NCBI GenBank assembly: GCA_049976245.1
Contig: JBMFIQ010000001.1
Location: forward strand, 76,427 to 140,426
Source of the DNA: Microbacter sp049976245
GTDB lineage: Bacteria > Bacteroidota > Bacteroidia > Bacteroidales > Paludibacteraceae
Direction: 5' to 3'
DNA length: 64,000 nucleotides
A program made the translations under genes and the position numbers. Shown piece by piece: positions 9,520 to 18,832 of the stretch. The notes beneath the pieces are model-generated. The model had not been told where the DNA came from, ran no database searches, and saw only the letters and a list, made by a program, of their open reading frames with translations. Each line of letters opens with the position of its first letter. Position 1 is the first letter of the stretch.

Positions 9520-11556
9520 ATGGATGTAAACAACAATAATTTAGGCAGATCGCCAAATAACCCCTTAAATAAAAGACAGCCAAACCGTCAAAATTTCTTG
9601 TACGGTTTTTATGCTATCATTGCCATTGGTCTGATTGCCATGACTTTTTTTGCTCAATCAGGAAGTACTAAGGAAGTCTCATATTCTGATTTTCAAGGTT
9701 ACATTACCAACAACTACATTAGTAAAGTTACGGTTACTTCAAATCAAAATTATGCCACGGCTACTGTCAAAAAAGGCTTTTTAACGCCTGTTTTTGGGGC
9801 GGACTCGGCAAAATACGTTCAAAATCCGCAGATTACCGTTCGGTTTGGATCAGCACAGGAGATCCAAAATTTTTTATCGGCGGAGCGTGCCAACAAACAG
9901 TTTACCGGTGAAGTGTTCTATCAAAAAGAAAACGATTATTTCAACACATTTCTTTACTCTATTTTACCCATTGTGTTGATGATTGCGTTCTTTATCTTCC
10001 TTTCACGCCGAATGAGTGGTGGTGCAGGTGGTTCCGGAGGAATTTTTTCGGTGGGGAAATCGAAAGCACAATTGTTTGACAAAACAACAGCCGAAAATAA
10101 AGTGACTTTTAAGGATGTGGCGGGATTGGACGGTGCAAAACAAGAGGTGGAGGAAATTGTCTCCTTTCTGCGCAATCCGAAGCGTTACACGGAGCTGGGA
10201 GGAAAAATTCCCAAAGGCGCTTTGTTGGTTGGCCCTCCGGGAACGGGTAAAACATTGTTGGCCAAGGCTGTTGCCGGAGAAGCTGACGTGCCGTTTTTTT
10301 CCATGTCGGGATCAGATTTTGTGGAAATGTTTGTAGGGGTTGGGGCATCACGTGTCAGAGACCTTTTTCGTCAAGCCAAGGAGAAATCGCCTTGCATCAT
10401 TTTTATTGATGAAATTGACGCCATCGGGAGAGCTCGCGGTCGAAATCCAAATTTAGGTGCTAACGATGAACGTGAAAATACGCTCAATCAGTTGCTTACC
10501 GAAATGGATGGGTTTGGTTCCAATAGCGGTGTCATCATCTTGGGGGCAACCAATCGTGCCGATATTTTGGATAAAGCCTTGCTTCGGGCCGGTCGGTTCG
10601 ATCGTCAAATCCACGTAGAATTGCCAGATTTACACGAACGTATCGATATTTTCAAGGTTCATTTGCGTCCTATTAAAATTGATGCAAGTTTGGACATCGA
10701 TTTTTTGGCACGTCAAACTCCGGGTTTTTCGGGAGCCGATATTGCCAATGTGTGCAATGAAGCGGCGTTAATTGCTGCCCGCAAAGGAAAGAAATCGGTT
10801 GAAAAACAAGATTTTATCGATGCAGTCGATCGCATTGTGGGTGGTTTGGAACGTAAAACCAAATTGACTACTTTGTCCGAAAAGAAATCGATTGCATTTC
10901 ACGAGGCAGGTCATGCAACGGTAAGTTGGATGTTGCAATTTGCCAATCCGTTGGTCAAGGTGACCATTGTGCCTCGAGGTGAGGCATTGGGAGCTGCCTG
11001 GTATTTGCCCGAAGAGCGCAAACTCACCACCGAAGAGCACATGATGGATCAAATTTGTGCCACGCTTGGCGGCAGAGCTGCCGAGGAATTGTTTTTCGGT
11101 TCTCCTTCAACAGGTGCTCTAAACGATTTGGAACAAGTGACCAAACAAGCATATGCCATGGTTGCTTACTACGGCATGAGCGATAAATTGCCCAATGTGA
11201 GTTATTACGACTCAACAGGCAGCTATGAATATGGATTTTCGAAGCCTTACAGTGACGAAACAGCCAATTTGATTGATGCTGAAGCAAAGCGCATCATTCA
11301 GGAACAGTTTGAGCGCGCCAAACAAATTTTGACGGAACATCAAAAGGGACATCATCAATTGGCCAATTTGTTGATTGAGCGTGAAGTGATTTTTACGGAA
11401 GACATGGAGCGTATTTTCGGCAAAAGACCTTGGACATCGAGAGCAGATGAATTGATGCAGGAAACCGATGAAAAGGAGGGACAGATTGCGTCCACCGATT
11501 CAGCCCAAAGTAATGAGGAAGATTTAGCCTCAAGCGATGTACAAACAGAGGAATAA
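9520..11556 (+). CDS. ftsH: ATP-dependent zinc metalloprotease FtsH
   Basis: Membrane-anchored AAA+ protease that degrades misfolded membrane proteins and regulatory substrates. The 678 residues show a short cytoplasmic N-terminus, TM1 near 24-46, a periplasmic domain, TM2 near 143-165 (SILPIVLMIAFFIFL), a Gly-rich linker, Walker A GPPGTGKT near 238-245, Walker B IIFIDEID, the second region of homology (ATNRADILDKALLRAGRFDR), and the zinc site HEAGH near 461-465 with a downstream Asp (ALNDLEQ). The acidic Ser/Glu-rich tail is typical. ATG at 9520. The LUD gene begins six bases after the stop, suggesting one operon. Confidence 0.98.
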   Translation: MDVNNNNLGRSPNNPLNKRQPNRQNFLYGFYAIIAIGLIAMTFFAQSGSTKEVSYSDFQGYITNNYISKVTVTSNQNYATATVKKGFLTPVFGADSAKYVQNPQITVRFGSAQEIQNFLSAERANKQFTGEVFYQKENDYFNTFLYSILPIVLMIAFFIFLSRRMSGGAGGSGGIFSVGKSKAQLFDKTTAENKVTFKDVAGLDGAKQEVEEIVSFLRNPKRYTELGGKIPKGALLVGPPGTGKTLLAKAVAGEADVPFFSMSGSDFVEMFVGVGASRVRDLFRQAKEKSPCIIFIDEIDAIGRARGRNPNLGANDERENTLNQLLTEMDGFGSNSGVIILGATNRADILDKALLRAGRFDRQIHVELPDLHERIDIFKVHLRPIKIDASLDIDFLARQTPGFSGADIANVCNEAALIAARKGKKSVEKQDFIDAVDRIVGGLERKTKLTTLSEKKSIAFHEAGHATVSWMLQFANPLVKVTIVPRGEALGAAWYLPEERKLTTEEHMMDQICATLGGRAAEELFFGSPSTGALNDLEQVTKQAYAMVAYYGMSDKLPNVSYYDSTGSYEYGFSKPYSDETANLIDAEAKRIIQEQFERAKQILTEHQKGHHQLANLLIEREVIFTEDMERIFGKRPWTSRADELMQETDEKEGQIASTDSAQSNEEDLASSDVQTEE

Positions 11557-11562
11557 AATTAT

Positions 11563-12225
11563 TTGATCTTGACTGCTCGAGAAGCCATATTGAATCGAAT
11601 TGCTGATGCTAAACGGCTGGCACCTGTTCAAATCCCCAAAGAACCTGATTGGAATGAAAGTGGCTTCATGCCCATTTCAATGCCGTTGATCGATTGTTTT
11701 TCGAAAGAAATTCAGGAAGTTAGCGGAGAATGTATCGTTGTCGGAAGCGAGCGTGAAGCCATGCAGCGACTTTCAGAGCGAATGAAGCAGGAGGATGTCA
11801 CGGAGCTTTATTGTCGTGATGAATCGTTGACGAAAATGATGCAGGATGCTGCGATTTCCGTTTCTTCGGCTGCCGAAAAGTTTGTGAGCATGAAGATAGG
11901 CATAACGCGTTGCGAATTTTTAGTTGCACGAACCGGCAGTGTATTGGTTTCGTCGGCTCATGCTTCAGGCAGACAGATGAATGTGTTTCCTCCCATTCAC
12001 GTTGTTTTGGCTTATTCATCGCAATTGGTGCCTTATGTGGTCGATGCTTATGCGGCGATGAGGCAAAAATATGGAGATGCGCTTCCGTCGTTTGTTTCGT
12101 TGATTACGGGTCCAAGTCGGACTGCCGATATTGAAAAGACACTGGTTTTGGGAGCTCACGGTCCCAAAAAATTGTGGGTGTTGATCGTGAAAAATGATAC
12201 AGGTGAAATGTCTTCCATTGTTTAA
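11563..12225 (+). CDS. LUD-domain protein (LutC/YkgG family)
   Basis: 220 residues of the LUD domain, a family that includes LutC of the LutABC lactate-oxidation complex. Typical segments are visible: CRDESL, the central GITRCEFLVARTGSVLVSS and VLITGPSRTADIEKTLVLGAHGPK-like C-terminus (read as SLITGPSRTADIE plus LGAHGPKKLWV). No ATG occurs near the start; TTG at 11563, six bases after the ftsH stop, is the probable start (a second TTG follows at 11569). No LutA/LutB partner is adjacent. In this ftsH-cdsA context its substrate is unknown, so lactate use should not be assumed. Confidence 0.85.
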   Translation: MILTAREAILNRIADAKRLAPVQIPKEPDWNESGFMPISMPLIDCFSKEIQEVSGECIVVGSEREAMQRLSERMKQEDVTELYCRDESLTKMMQDAAISVSSAAEKFVSMKIGITRCEFLVARTGSVLVSSAHASGRQMNVFPPIHVVLAYSSQLVPYVVDAYAAMRQKYGDALPSFVSLITGPSRTADIEKTLVLGAHGPKKLWVLIVKNDTGEMSSIV

Positions 12226-12286
12226 CGGAATATAGGTTCCGACAAAACGCAATACCCGATTTGACCTTGAAAAACAATAATAAACG

Positions 12287-13111
12287 ATGAATAATTTATT
12301 GAAAAGAAGTGCTACCGGAACGCTTTTTGTGGCAGCCATTGTAGGTTCAGTTTGCGGCGGCTATCTTTTTTTTGCGGGATTATTTTTAATCATTCTTGCG
12401 TTAACCATCTGGGAATTTTATTCCATAGCCAATCACGGTGAAAAAAACTTTGTTGAACCTACGGCTGCGTTTATTGTCAGCATTGCGCTTTATGTGTCTC
12501 CGCTTGCTTATCGTCTTGGATTTCAATGGTTTTTGCTTGATATAGCCCTGTATGTGGTCGGAAGCGTGTTCATTCTTGGCAGTGAGTTGTTTTATACGCA
12601 TACCAATCCGTTGCACAGTTGGTCGCTTTTCATTACTGGACAAGTTTATATCGTCATTCCGTTCATGTTGTTAAACGCGATGAACACTTTGTTTCCGTCT
12701 TGTTTTCTGCTGGCTTTTTTTGTCTTGATTTGGGCTTATGATTCAGGGGCTTATCTTGTAGGTGTTTCCATTGGGAAACATCGTTTGTTGGAGCGTGTTT
12801 CTCCCAAGAAATCATGGGAAGGTGCCATTGGAGGATGGCTTATTGCTTGTGGTATGTCGGCCGTGTTTGCTCATTTCATTCCCCAAATATCTTTGCCTGA
12901 ATGGATGCTTTATGCAACCCTTGTGGCTGTGTTTGGGACGTTGGGCGATTTGATGGAGTCGTTAATGAAACGCACCTTGCAAATTAAAGATTCAGGAAAA
13001 ATTCTGCCGGGTCACGGAGGTATGCTCGATCGTTTTGACAGTTTGTTGTTAAGCACGCCGATAATTTTTGTATATTTGCTTTTTCTTTTGAAAGTGGCTG
13101 CGAAAATGTGA
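12287..13111 (+). CDS. cdsA: Phosphatidate cytidylyltransferase
   Basis: Makes CDP-diacylglycerol from phosphatidate and CTP in the inner membrane, the precursor of all phospholipids. The 274-residue protein is strongly hydrophobic with about seven or eight membrane segments and ends with the diagnostic CDP-DAG synthase signature at about 225-250: SLMKRTLQIKDSG, then PGHGGMLDRFDS. ATG at 12287, 61 bp after the LUD stop. psd follows, so two successive steps toward phosphatidylethanolamine are encoded together (PS synthase is not in this window). Confidence 0.97.
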   Translation: MNNLLKRSATGTLFVAAIVGSVCGGYLFFAGLFLIILALTIWEFYSIANHGEKNFVEPTAAFIVSIALYVSPLAYRLGFQWFLLDIALYVVGSVFILGSELFYTHTNPLHSWSLFITGQVYIVIPFMLLNAMNTLFPSCFLLAFFVLIWAYDSGAYLVGVSIGKHRLLERVSPKKSWEGAIGGWLIACGMSAVFAHFIPQISLPEWMLYATLVAVFGTLGDLMESLMKRTLQIKDSGKILPGHGGMLDRFDSLLLSTPIIFVYLLFLLKVAAKM

Positions 13112-13275
13112 ACGACACGTTGAGAAAGCATCACCGAAAAATTGTATTCTTGCGCTTTCTTCCGTCCCATCGGGGAAGGGCGCTGCCTGACATAAAATAG
13201 AATTGGGAACCGATGCATGGAGTTTCGTTTTTTTACGGGGTGCGTTCCATGAGACATTAAAACAAAGATTTACGT

Positions 13276-13935
13276 ATGAAGATTCATAGAGAGGGGCGAT
13301 GGATATTGTCCTCATTGTTATTTATCTTATTGCTAATCAATATTATCATTTATTTTAGCTTTTCAAAAGTCTTTTTGGAAATTAACATTTTAATTTCCAT
13401 TCTAACCATCATGTTTTTTACCTATTTTTTCAGAAATCCTTCACGGGCAGGCAACATTGACGATCCAAGTCTCATCATTGCTCCGGCTGACGGCACGGTG
13501 GTTGTGATAGAACCAACCATGGAAAATGAATATTTTCACGATAAACGGATTCAGGTTTCCATATTTATGTCGATTTTCAATATTCATGCTAATTGGTATC
13601 CCATTGCAGGGACGGTAAAGTATGTGAAGCATCACAACGGGAAACATTTTGCTGCATATCGACCAAAATCGAGTCGTGAAAATGAACGTTGTTCGGTGGT
13701 AATTGAAACTCCTTTAAAAACGCAGATTTTAGTACGTCAGATTGCCGGTGTGCTGGCCAGAAGAATCGTTACTTATGCCGCACCGCAAAAAAGTTGCCAC
13801 CTCAATGAACATCTTGGTTTCATCAAGTTTGGTTCACGCGTTGACCTCTTTTTGCCGATGGATACTGAAATTTATGTGACACATGGAGAGAAAACCGTTG
13901 GCAATGAGACGATTATTGCACGGCTCAACGAGTAA
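13276..13935 (+). CDS. psd: Phosphatidylserine decarboxylase, short PSD-B-like type
   Basis: Decarboxylates phosphatidylserine to phosphatidylethanolamine; a pyruvoyl enzyme made by self-cleavage. 219 residues, as in the short bacterial/archaeal type. There is an N-terminal hydrophobic region (about 10-50, one hairpin of two segments), then APADGTVVVIEP, the metal/catalytic FNIHANWYPIAG and the self-cleavage site FGSR with Gly186-Ser187. The gap to cdsA is 164 bp, so it may also have its own promoter. The stop codon abuts the stop of the convergent comF gene with no spacer. Confidence 0.96.
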   Translation: MKIHREGRWILSSLLFILLLINIIIYFSFSKVFLEINILISILTIMFFTYFFRNPSRAGNIDDPSLIIAPADGTVVVIEPTMENEYFHDKRIQVSIFMSIFNIHANWYPIAGTVKYVKHHNGKHFAAYRPKSSRENERCSVVIETPLKTQILVRQIAGVLARRIVTYAAPQKSCHLNEHLGFIKFGSRVDLFLPMDTEIYVTHGEKTVGNETIIARLNE

Positions 13936-14640
13936 TCAGTAGATGACAGCGGCCAAAAAGGCCATGCTGACGTTCAATTTGTCCACTTTTTGCAGCGCTT
14001 TGACGCAGGCTTCCATCGTTGATCCGGTGGTAATGACGTCATCCACAAGGAGGATGTGTTTCTCTTTTAATGCGGCCACATCCTGCACATCAAAAATGCC
14101 GCTGGTATTTTCCCAACGTTCGTAAACGCCTTTTTTGGTTTGAGTTGGATTTTCAATGACTCGTATCAGGTGATGTGTGTCCACGGGCACATTCAGCTTC
14201 TCCGAAATACCTTTGGCAATCCATTCGCTTTGATTGTAGCCTCGTTTGGCCAATTTCTTTGGATGCAGTGGAACGGGAATGATCAGATCAACATCGAATC
14301 CGGGAATTCCATTGATTTTTTCACCCAACATGCGTCCCATCACGGCTCCAAGGTCTTTGTTGCCTTTGTATTTTAAATGATGCAGGATCAGTTGGCTATG
14401 GGTTTCTTTTTGAAAGATGAAAAGCGCCGTGGCACGACAAACCGGAATCTTTCCCCAAAAACGTTGCTCAATCGGATTGTCGGGCTGCAAATGAAAGGAA
14501 GTAAAAGCAAGTTCCGACAAGCATTGAAAACAAAGGTGTTGTTCGCCTTGCACCAACGTTTTGTGGCAGGCTATGCAGGTGTTTGGATAAATCAGGTTGA
14601 GAAATTCTGAAATGGTTTTTTTGATCGGAATGCCGTTCAT
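13936..14640 (-). CDS. comF: ComF-family amidophosphoribosyltransferase-like protein
   Basis: ComF proteins aid DNA uptake and recombination steps of competence, though the biochemical role is not settled. The 234 residues have the expected N-terminal zinc knuckle, Cys22/Cys25 and Cys37/Cys40, and a C-terminal type I phosphoribosyltransferase domain with the PRPP loop LLVDDVITTGST near 198-207 plus VPLHPKKLAKRGYNQSE. ATG at 14640. Its stop directly abuts the psd stop on the other strand. Many Bacteroidetes carry comF without known competence, so a role in transformation is only possible. Confidence 0.92.
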   Translation of the reverse strand: MNGIPIKKTISEFLNLIYPNTCIACHKTLVQGEQHLCFQCLSELAFTSFHLQPDNPIEQRFWGKIPVCRATALFIFQKETHSQLILHHLKYKGNKDLGAVMGRMLGEKINGIPGFDVDLIIPVPLHPKKLAKRGYNQSEWIAKGISEKLNVPVDTHHLIRVIENPTQTKKGVYERWENTSGIFDVQDVAALKEKHILLVDDVITTGSTMEACVKALQKVDKLNVSMAFLAAVIY

Positions 14641-14724
14641 GATTTTAGCTGTTTATAATGACAAAATTTGATTTTTGGCGTGTTATTTCCGCTACCGGGG
14701 TTTTTACGCATAAAAATTTGCATT

Positions 14725-15621
14725 TCATTGAACAGAATGTTCCGATTTTGGTTTGGTTTCGCGATAAACGAGGAATGCCATTGGAATAAACAACGCCATG
14801 CCGATAAGCGAGAGACTCCAATAGGAATGTGTTCCAAGTTGATTTAAAAAATCGTATCCTTGATGATTGGCGATTTGGTAACCAATCAAAACACCAACGG
14901 CATTGTTGGTAAAATGAGCAATGACGGGCAACCAGATGGTGCCTGACCAAACGAACAGATAACCGAGGTAAGCTCCTAAAAGCATTCGGGGAAGGAACCC
15001 GTAAAATTCCATGTGAACGGCACTAAAAATAATGGCCGTGAGCCACACAGCAACATGCGTATTGAGTTTTTCCGAAAAGATTCGTTGTACTGTTGCGCGA
15101 AAAAAGAACTCTTCGGCCAATGCCGGAATGAAGGCAATCAACACAACATTGAAGAGCAATCCCGTCCAATGATGTACGAAAAGAAACCGATTGACCAATG
15201 CATCGTTCATGGCTTCCATCTGCTTCATCCAATCTTCCAGCCACGACAATCCCGCAGGCAATGCAAGATGTGCGTTCCAATCGCCAAGAAGATTGATGAA
15301 GGGTTGTATTACCAACATGCTGAGCAAGGTGAGCATCCAAAGTTGATGGCTTGCGATTCGGTGAATCATTAAAGTCTTTGCAACAGGTTGTTTAAGAATC
15401 CAGACTAAAACGAAAGGAGGCAATAAGAACATGGTTGTGGAGGTGACTAATTGAAGTCCTTTCAAATAGTTGACGTTTGACATCCATGTTGAAACGGATT
15501 GGTGAAACAGCGAGGCAAGCAGCGGCGTGATGCTTTGCCAGAGAAGGATGGCTGAAAAAGTCAAAACCACGGCAATGGCAATGACAAGAAGAAATTGAAT
15601 GCTTGGTTTATAGTGTTTCAT
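14725..15621 (-). CDS. CPBP-family intramembrane glutamic protease
   Basis: Multi-pass membrane protein (298 residues, about eight hydrophobic segments) of the CAAX-protease/bacteriocin-processing (Rce1-like) family. Catalytic motifs are present: motif 1 EEFFFR with Glu170, Glu171 and Arg175; motif 2 SAVHMEF with His203; and a later HFTNN. Substrate is unknown; relatives process small peptides or act as immunity proteins. It lies 84 bp upstream of comF on the same strand and may be cotranscribed. The C-terminus is charged and cytoplasmic. Confidence 0.9.
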   Translation of the reverse strand: MKHYKPSIQFLLVIAIAVVLTFSAILLWQSITPLLASLFHQSVSTWMSNVNYLKGLQLVTSTTMFLLPPFVLVWILKQPVAKTLMIHRIASHQLWMLTLLSMLVIQPFINLLGDWNAHLALPAGLSWLEDWMKQMEAMNDALVNRFLFVHHWTGLLFNVVLIAFIPALAEEFFFRATVQRIFSEKLNTHVAVWLTAIIFSAVHMEFYGFLPRMLLGAYLGYLFVWSGTIWLPVIAHFTNNAVGVLIGYQIANHQGYDFLNQLGTHSYWSLSLIGMALFIPMAFLVYRETKPKSEHSVQ

Positions 15622-16136
15622 GTGGTTATGATTGATTTTTTAAGGATGAATAATGAACCAATGTGATCATTGTCATTTATAAGAATGATTGGCATTGTTC
15701 TCTATGCATAAATGATGGAGTGCTTCCTGTTTTTTTGTCAATGGTATTGTGATTGCATGTTATGTTCGATTAAATGTTTTATTCACATCGTCATCGGATT
15801 GATTCAACAAACAAAAATAGACAACTTTAGGATAACTGCCAAAGCGTCATTTCGAAATTGACGAAGTGACCTGATAAAGGCAGGTTGAATGAATGTTGCA
15901 AAATATGTGTAACTTTGTGGCAAGTCAAGCGAAGAACGTTGCACAACCATCTTGATAGGCCTGAATAATCTGGCAAAATACGGGCTCATCGGTGTTTGGT
16001 TTCAACTGTTTAGAAAGAAAATCAATCCTTCAACACGACGCATTGGTTTGTTGAGAAATTCGGCAAAACAACATGTGTCGTTTAAAGATGGAGAAGAAAA
16101 AAAAACAAAAATCGGCAAAGCCATCAATACATTTTT
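15622..16136. other. Intergenic region, CPBP / ftsE divergent promoters
   Basis: About 515 bp between divergent genes. It holds a candidate plus-strand promoter near 15885-15917 and otherwise AT-rich DNA without a recognisable gene. An open plus-strand frame from 15952 runs into the ftsE region out of frame and looks like chance. Confidence 0.45.
15885..15917 (+). promoter_or_regulatory. Candidate promoter for ftsE-like gene
   Basis: TTG at 15885-15887, 22 bp, then TAACTTTG at 15910-15917, a slightly long-spaced match to TTTG-N19-21-TAnnTTTG. The gene starts about 215 bp downstream. Confidence 0.45.
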
Positions 16137-16955
16137 ATGGAAAATCCAATCATTCATTATCAGGATGTCGATGTTGTTCATGAAAAATCCGTCATTCTTC
16201 AACATGTGCAGTGGGACATCTCACAAGGTGATTTTGTTTATTTATTGGGAAGCGTCGGAAGCGGGAAAAGTTCATTGTTGAAGACATTATATGGTGAGAT
16301 TCCGATCAAAAACGGCATTGCGGAGATTTTTGATTACGATTTACGGAAGATCAAACGACGTCAACTTCCGCATTTGCGTAAAAAAATTGGCATTGTTTTT
16401 CAGGATTTTCAACTTTTAGCCGATCGGTCCGTGTATCAAAATCTGTTGTTTGTTCTCAAGGCTACAGGTTGGAAAAACAAGAAAGAGATGGCCGATCAGG
16501 TTGTTCAGGTACTCGAACAGGTTGGGATGGAACATGCCCGAAATAAGTTTCCGCACCAACTTTCCGGAGGCGAGCAGCAACGTGTGGCCATTGCCAGAGC
16601 GTTGTTAAATTCTCCCGAATTGATTTTGGCTGACGAACCCACAGGCAATGTTGATTTTAAAACAGGGGAAAAATTGATGCGCATTTTGTACGAGATTCAT
16701 CAAGCCGGGACAACCGTCATTGTGGCCACTCATTTTGTTCAATGGGTTGAACTGTTTCCGGGAAGGGTGTTTAATCTGGATGCTCAATTACTCACAGAAC
16801 AATCTACATGGCAACGAGAGGCTGTGAAAGATGACGTCGAATGGACTGCCCAAGAGAAGGCCGAAGTGAACGATGAGGACGATTTGTCCGATCGTTATCC
16901 CGTTACATCAGAGGAAGCGCTTGATGCACCTAACGAAAACGAGTCGGATGTTTAA
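16137..16955 (+). CDS. ftsE: FtsE-like ABC ATPase with acidic C-terminal tail
   Basis: Cytoplasmic ATPase of the FtsEX type, which in other bacteria couples the divisome to septal peptidoglycan hydrolysis. Walker A GSVGSGKS at 38-45, Q-loop FQDFQLL, signature LSGGEQQRVAIARAL near 143, Walker B LILADEPTGNVD and switch His in VATHF; the short NVD after Walker B is typical of FtsE/LolD-class ATPases. At 272 residues it is about 45 longer than usual: the tail (from about 225) is rich in Asp/Glu and probably disordered. No ftsX gene adjoins it; the neighbour is convergent, 11 bp away. LolD- or MacB-type ATPase is the alternative. Confidence 0.82.
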   Translation: MENPIIHYQDVDVVHEKSVILQHVQWDISQGDFVYLLGSVGSGKSSLLKTLYGEIPIKNGIAEIFDYDLRKIKRRQLPHLRKKIGIVFQDFQLLADRSVYQNLLFVLKATGWKNKKEMADQVVQVLEQVGMEHARNKFPHQLSGGEQQRVAIARALLNSPELILADEPTGNVDFKTGEKLMRILYEIHQAGTTVIVATHFVQWVELFPGRVFNLDAQLLTEQSTWQREAVKDDVEWTAQEKAEVNDEDDLSDRYPVTSEEALDAPNENESDV

Positions 16956-16966
16956 GCGCCTGTTCG

Positions 16967-18805
16967 TCAGAACGACTGCATATCGTAGAGTTTTTTGTAA
17001 TAGCCGTTGAGCGCCAGCAATTCATCATGTTTCCCTCGTTCCACGATACGCCCTTCGTGCAGAACACAAATTTCGTCAGCTCGTTTGATGGTTGATAGTC
17101 GGTGTGCAATGACAATGGATGTTCTGTTTTGCATCAATTGATCAATGGCATCTTGCACCAGTCGTTCCGATTCCGTGTCGAGCGAAGAGGTGGCTTCATC
17201 CAGCAGCAAAATGGGCGGATTTTTCAAAATGGCACGGGCAATGCTGATCCGTTGTTTTTGGCCACCCGACAATTTGGTTCCCCGATCGCCAACCTTTGTT
17301 TCATAGCCTTGTTCCGAAGCCACGATAAAATCATGGGCATTGGCTATTTTGGCAGCTTCAATTACCTGTTCATCTGTGGCGTGATCAACTCCAAACTTGA
17401 TGTTATTTAGGAAAGTATCGTTGAACAAGATGGGTTCTTGATTGACATAACCGATCAATTCCCGCAGTTCGTGCAACGCAACATCCTTGATGTTGATTCC
17501 GTCAATGAGTAACTCTCCCTTGTCTACATCATAAAAACGAGGCAATAAATCGGCAATGGTCGATTTGCCTGAACCCGATTGTCCCACAATGGCAATGGTT
17601 TTTCCACGTTCAATGGTGAGGTCAATGTCACGCAAAATCCATTCATTCTGATATTTAAACCAAACATTCCTGTATTGGATGACGCTTGAAAATTGATGCA
17701 GCGGTTTGGGCTTATCGATGACGGTTAACGAGTTGTCTGCTTTCAATATTTTGTCAATTCGCTCCAACGATGCCAATCCTTTTTGAATGCTGTAAACGGC
17801 TTTCGAAAGGTCTTTGGATGGATTGATGATGCTGTAGAAAATGATCAGGTAGTAAATAAACGTTGGGGCAGTGATGTGGCTGTGATGTGTTAGGATCAAC
17901 ATGCCGCCAAACCAGAGTAAAATGGCAATGACTACAGTGCCAAGAAATTCGCTCATCGGGTGAGCCAACAAATAGCGTGTATTCAGGCGGGTGAAGGTTC
18001 GGCGAAGTTGTTCGTTGGTTTCCGAAAAACTTTTTTTCATTTTTTCTTCTGCATTGAAGGCTTTGATAATGCGCAATCCGCCCAGGGTCTCTTCAATGCG
18101 AATGAGCAATTGACCCAATTGTTGCTGACCGATCAATGATTTGGCTTTTAGTTTTTTACCAACCAATCCGATTAAGTAGCCGCTCACGGGCAATAACACC
18201 AAAACAAAAAGCGTGAGTTGCCAACTGATTAGAAACAGCGTAATGACATAAACCAAGATGATGATGGGATTTTTAAATACCATGTCGAGCGAACTGATGA
18301 CGGAGTTCTCAATTTCACTCACATCGCCGGTCATTCGTGAAATAATGTCGCCTTTTCGTTCTTCAGTGAAAAAAGCCAACGGTAAACTAAGCACTTTATT
18401 GTAAATGTCGCGGCGTAAATCGCGTAATACGCCGGTGCGGATGGGAACAATGAAATAGTTGGCTAAGAAAGACAATCCTGTTTTGAAAAAAGTGGTTGTC
18501 ACCAAAAAAAGACCTAACAAAGCTAAGGTCAGGATGGCGCCATGTTCGTGAATGATATTGGTCAAGAACCAAAAAATGTTGTTTTTCCATGCAGCAGTGA
18601 TGTGTCCCAGAGATTCGCCCCACGACCATGATTGATAGGAATAGGTAGCGGTTTCGATACCAAAAAGAATTTGTAAAATCGGAATGATGGCGCCAAATGA
18701 AAACAAGCTGAATAAAGTGGATAAGATGTTGCTTAAGACACTTCCAACAACGAATTTTTTGTAGGGCGGAATAAAACGCTTGAGTATTTTTAGAAAGCTG
18801 TTCAC
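16967..18805 (-). CDS. MsbA-like ABC exporter (fused permease and ATPase)
   Basis: Half-transporter of the lipid/drug exporter class, 612 residues. Six membrane helices occupy about 1-320 and the ATPase domain about 350-600: Walker A GQSGSGKST near 402, signature LSGGQKQRISIARA, Walker B ILLLDEATSSLD and IAHRLSTI. The start is GTG at 18805 (MNSFLKILKRF); no in-frame ATG is near. In Bacteroidetes such proteins often flip lipid A core, and kdsB for LPS synthesis lies 1.4 kb upstream in the same run, so MsbA function is plausible but not proven by sequence. It is 27 bp after purB, so probably cotranscribed. Confidence 0.85.
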   Translation of the reverse strand: MNSFLKILKRFIPPYKKFVVGSVLSNILSTLFSLFSFGAIIPILQILFGIETATYSYQSWSWGESLGHITAAWKNNIFWFLTNIIHEHGAILTLALLGLFLVTTTFFKTGLSFLANYFIVPIRTGVLRDLRRDIYNKVLSLPLAFFTEERKGDIISRMTGDVSEIENSVISSLDMVFKNPIIILVYVITLFLISWQLTLFVLVLLPVSGYLIGLVGKKLKAKSLIGQQQLGQLLIRIEETLGGLRIIKAFNAEEKMKKSFSETNEQLRRTFTRLNTRYLLAHPMSEFLGTVVIAILLWFGGMLILTHHSHITAPTFIYYLIIFYSIINPSKDLSKAVYSIQKGLASLERIDKILKADNSLTVIDKPKPLHQFSSVIQYRNVWFKYQNEWILRDIDLTIERGKTIAIVGQSGSGKSTIADLLPRFYDVDKGELLIDGINIKDVALHELRELIGYVNQEPILFNDTFLNNIKFGVDHATDEQVIEAAKIANAHDFIVASEQGYETKVGDRGTKLSGGQKQRISIARAILKNPPILLLDEATSSLDTESERLVQDAIDQLMQNRTSIVIAHRLSTIKRADEICVLHEGRIVERGKHDELLALNGYYKKLYDMQSF

Positions 18806-18832
18806 TATGATGAATTTAGTTGATGTGCAATG

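Noticed and set aside
15952..16281. 109-codon plus-strand ORF overlapping the ftsE start
   Set aside because: Out of frame with the clear ftsE gene and without similarity to any family.
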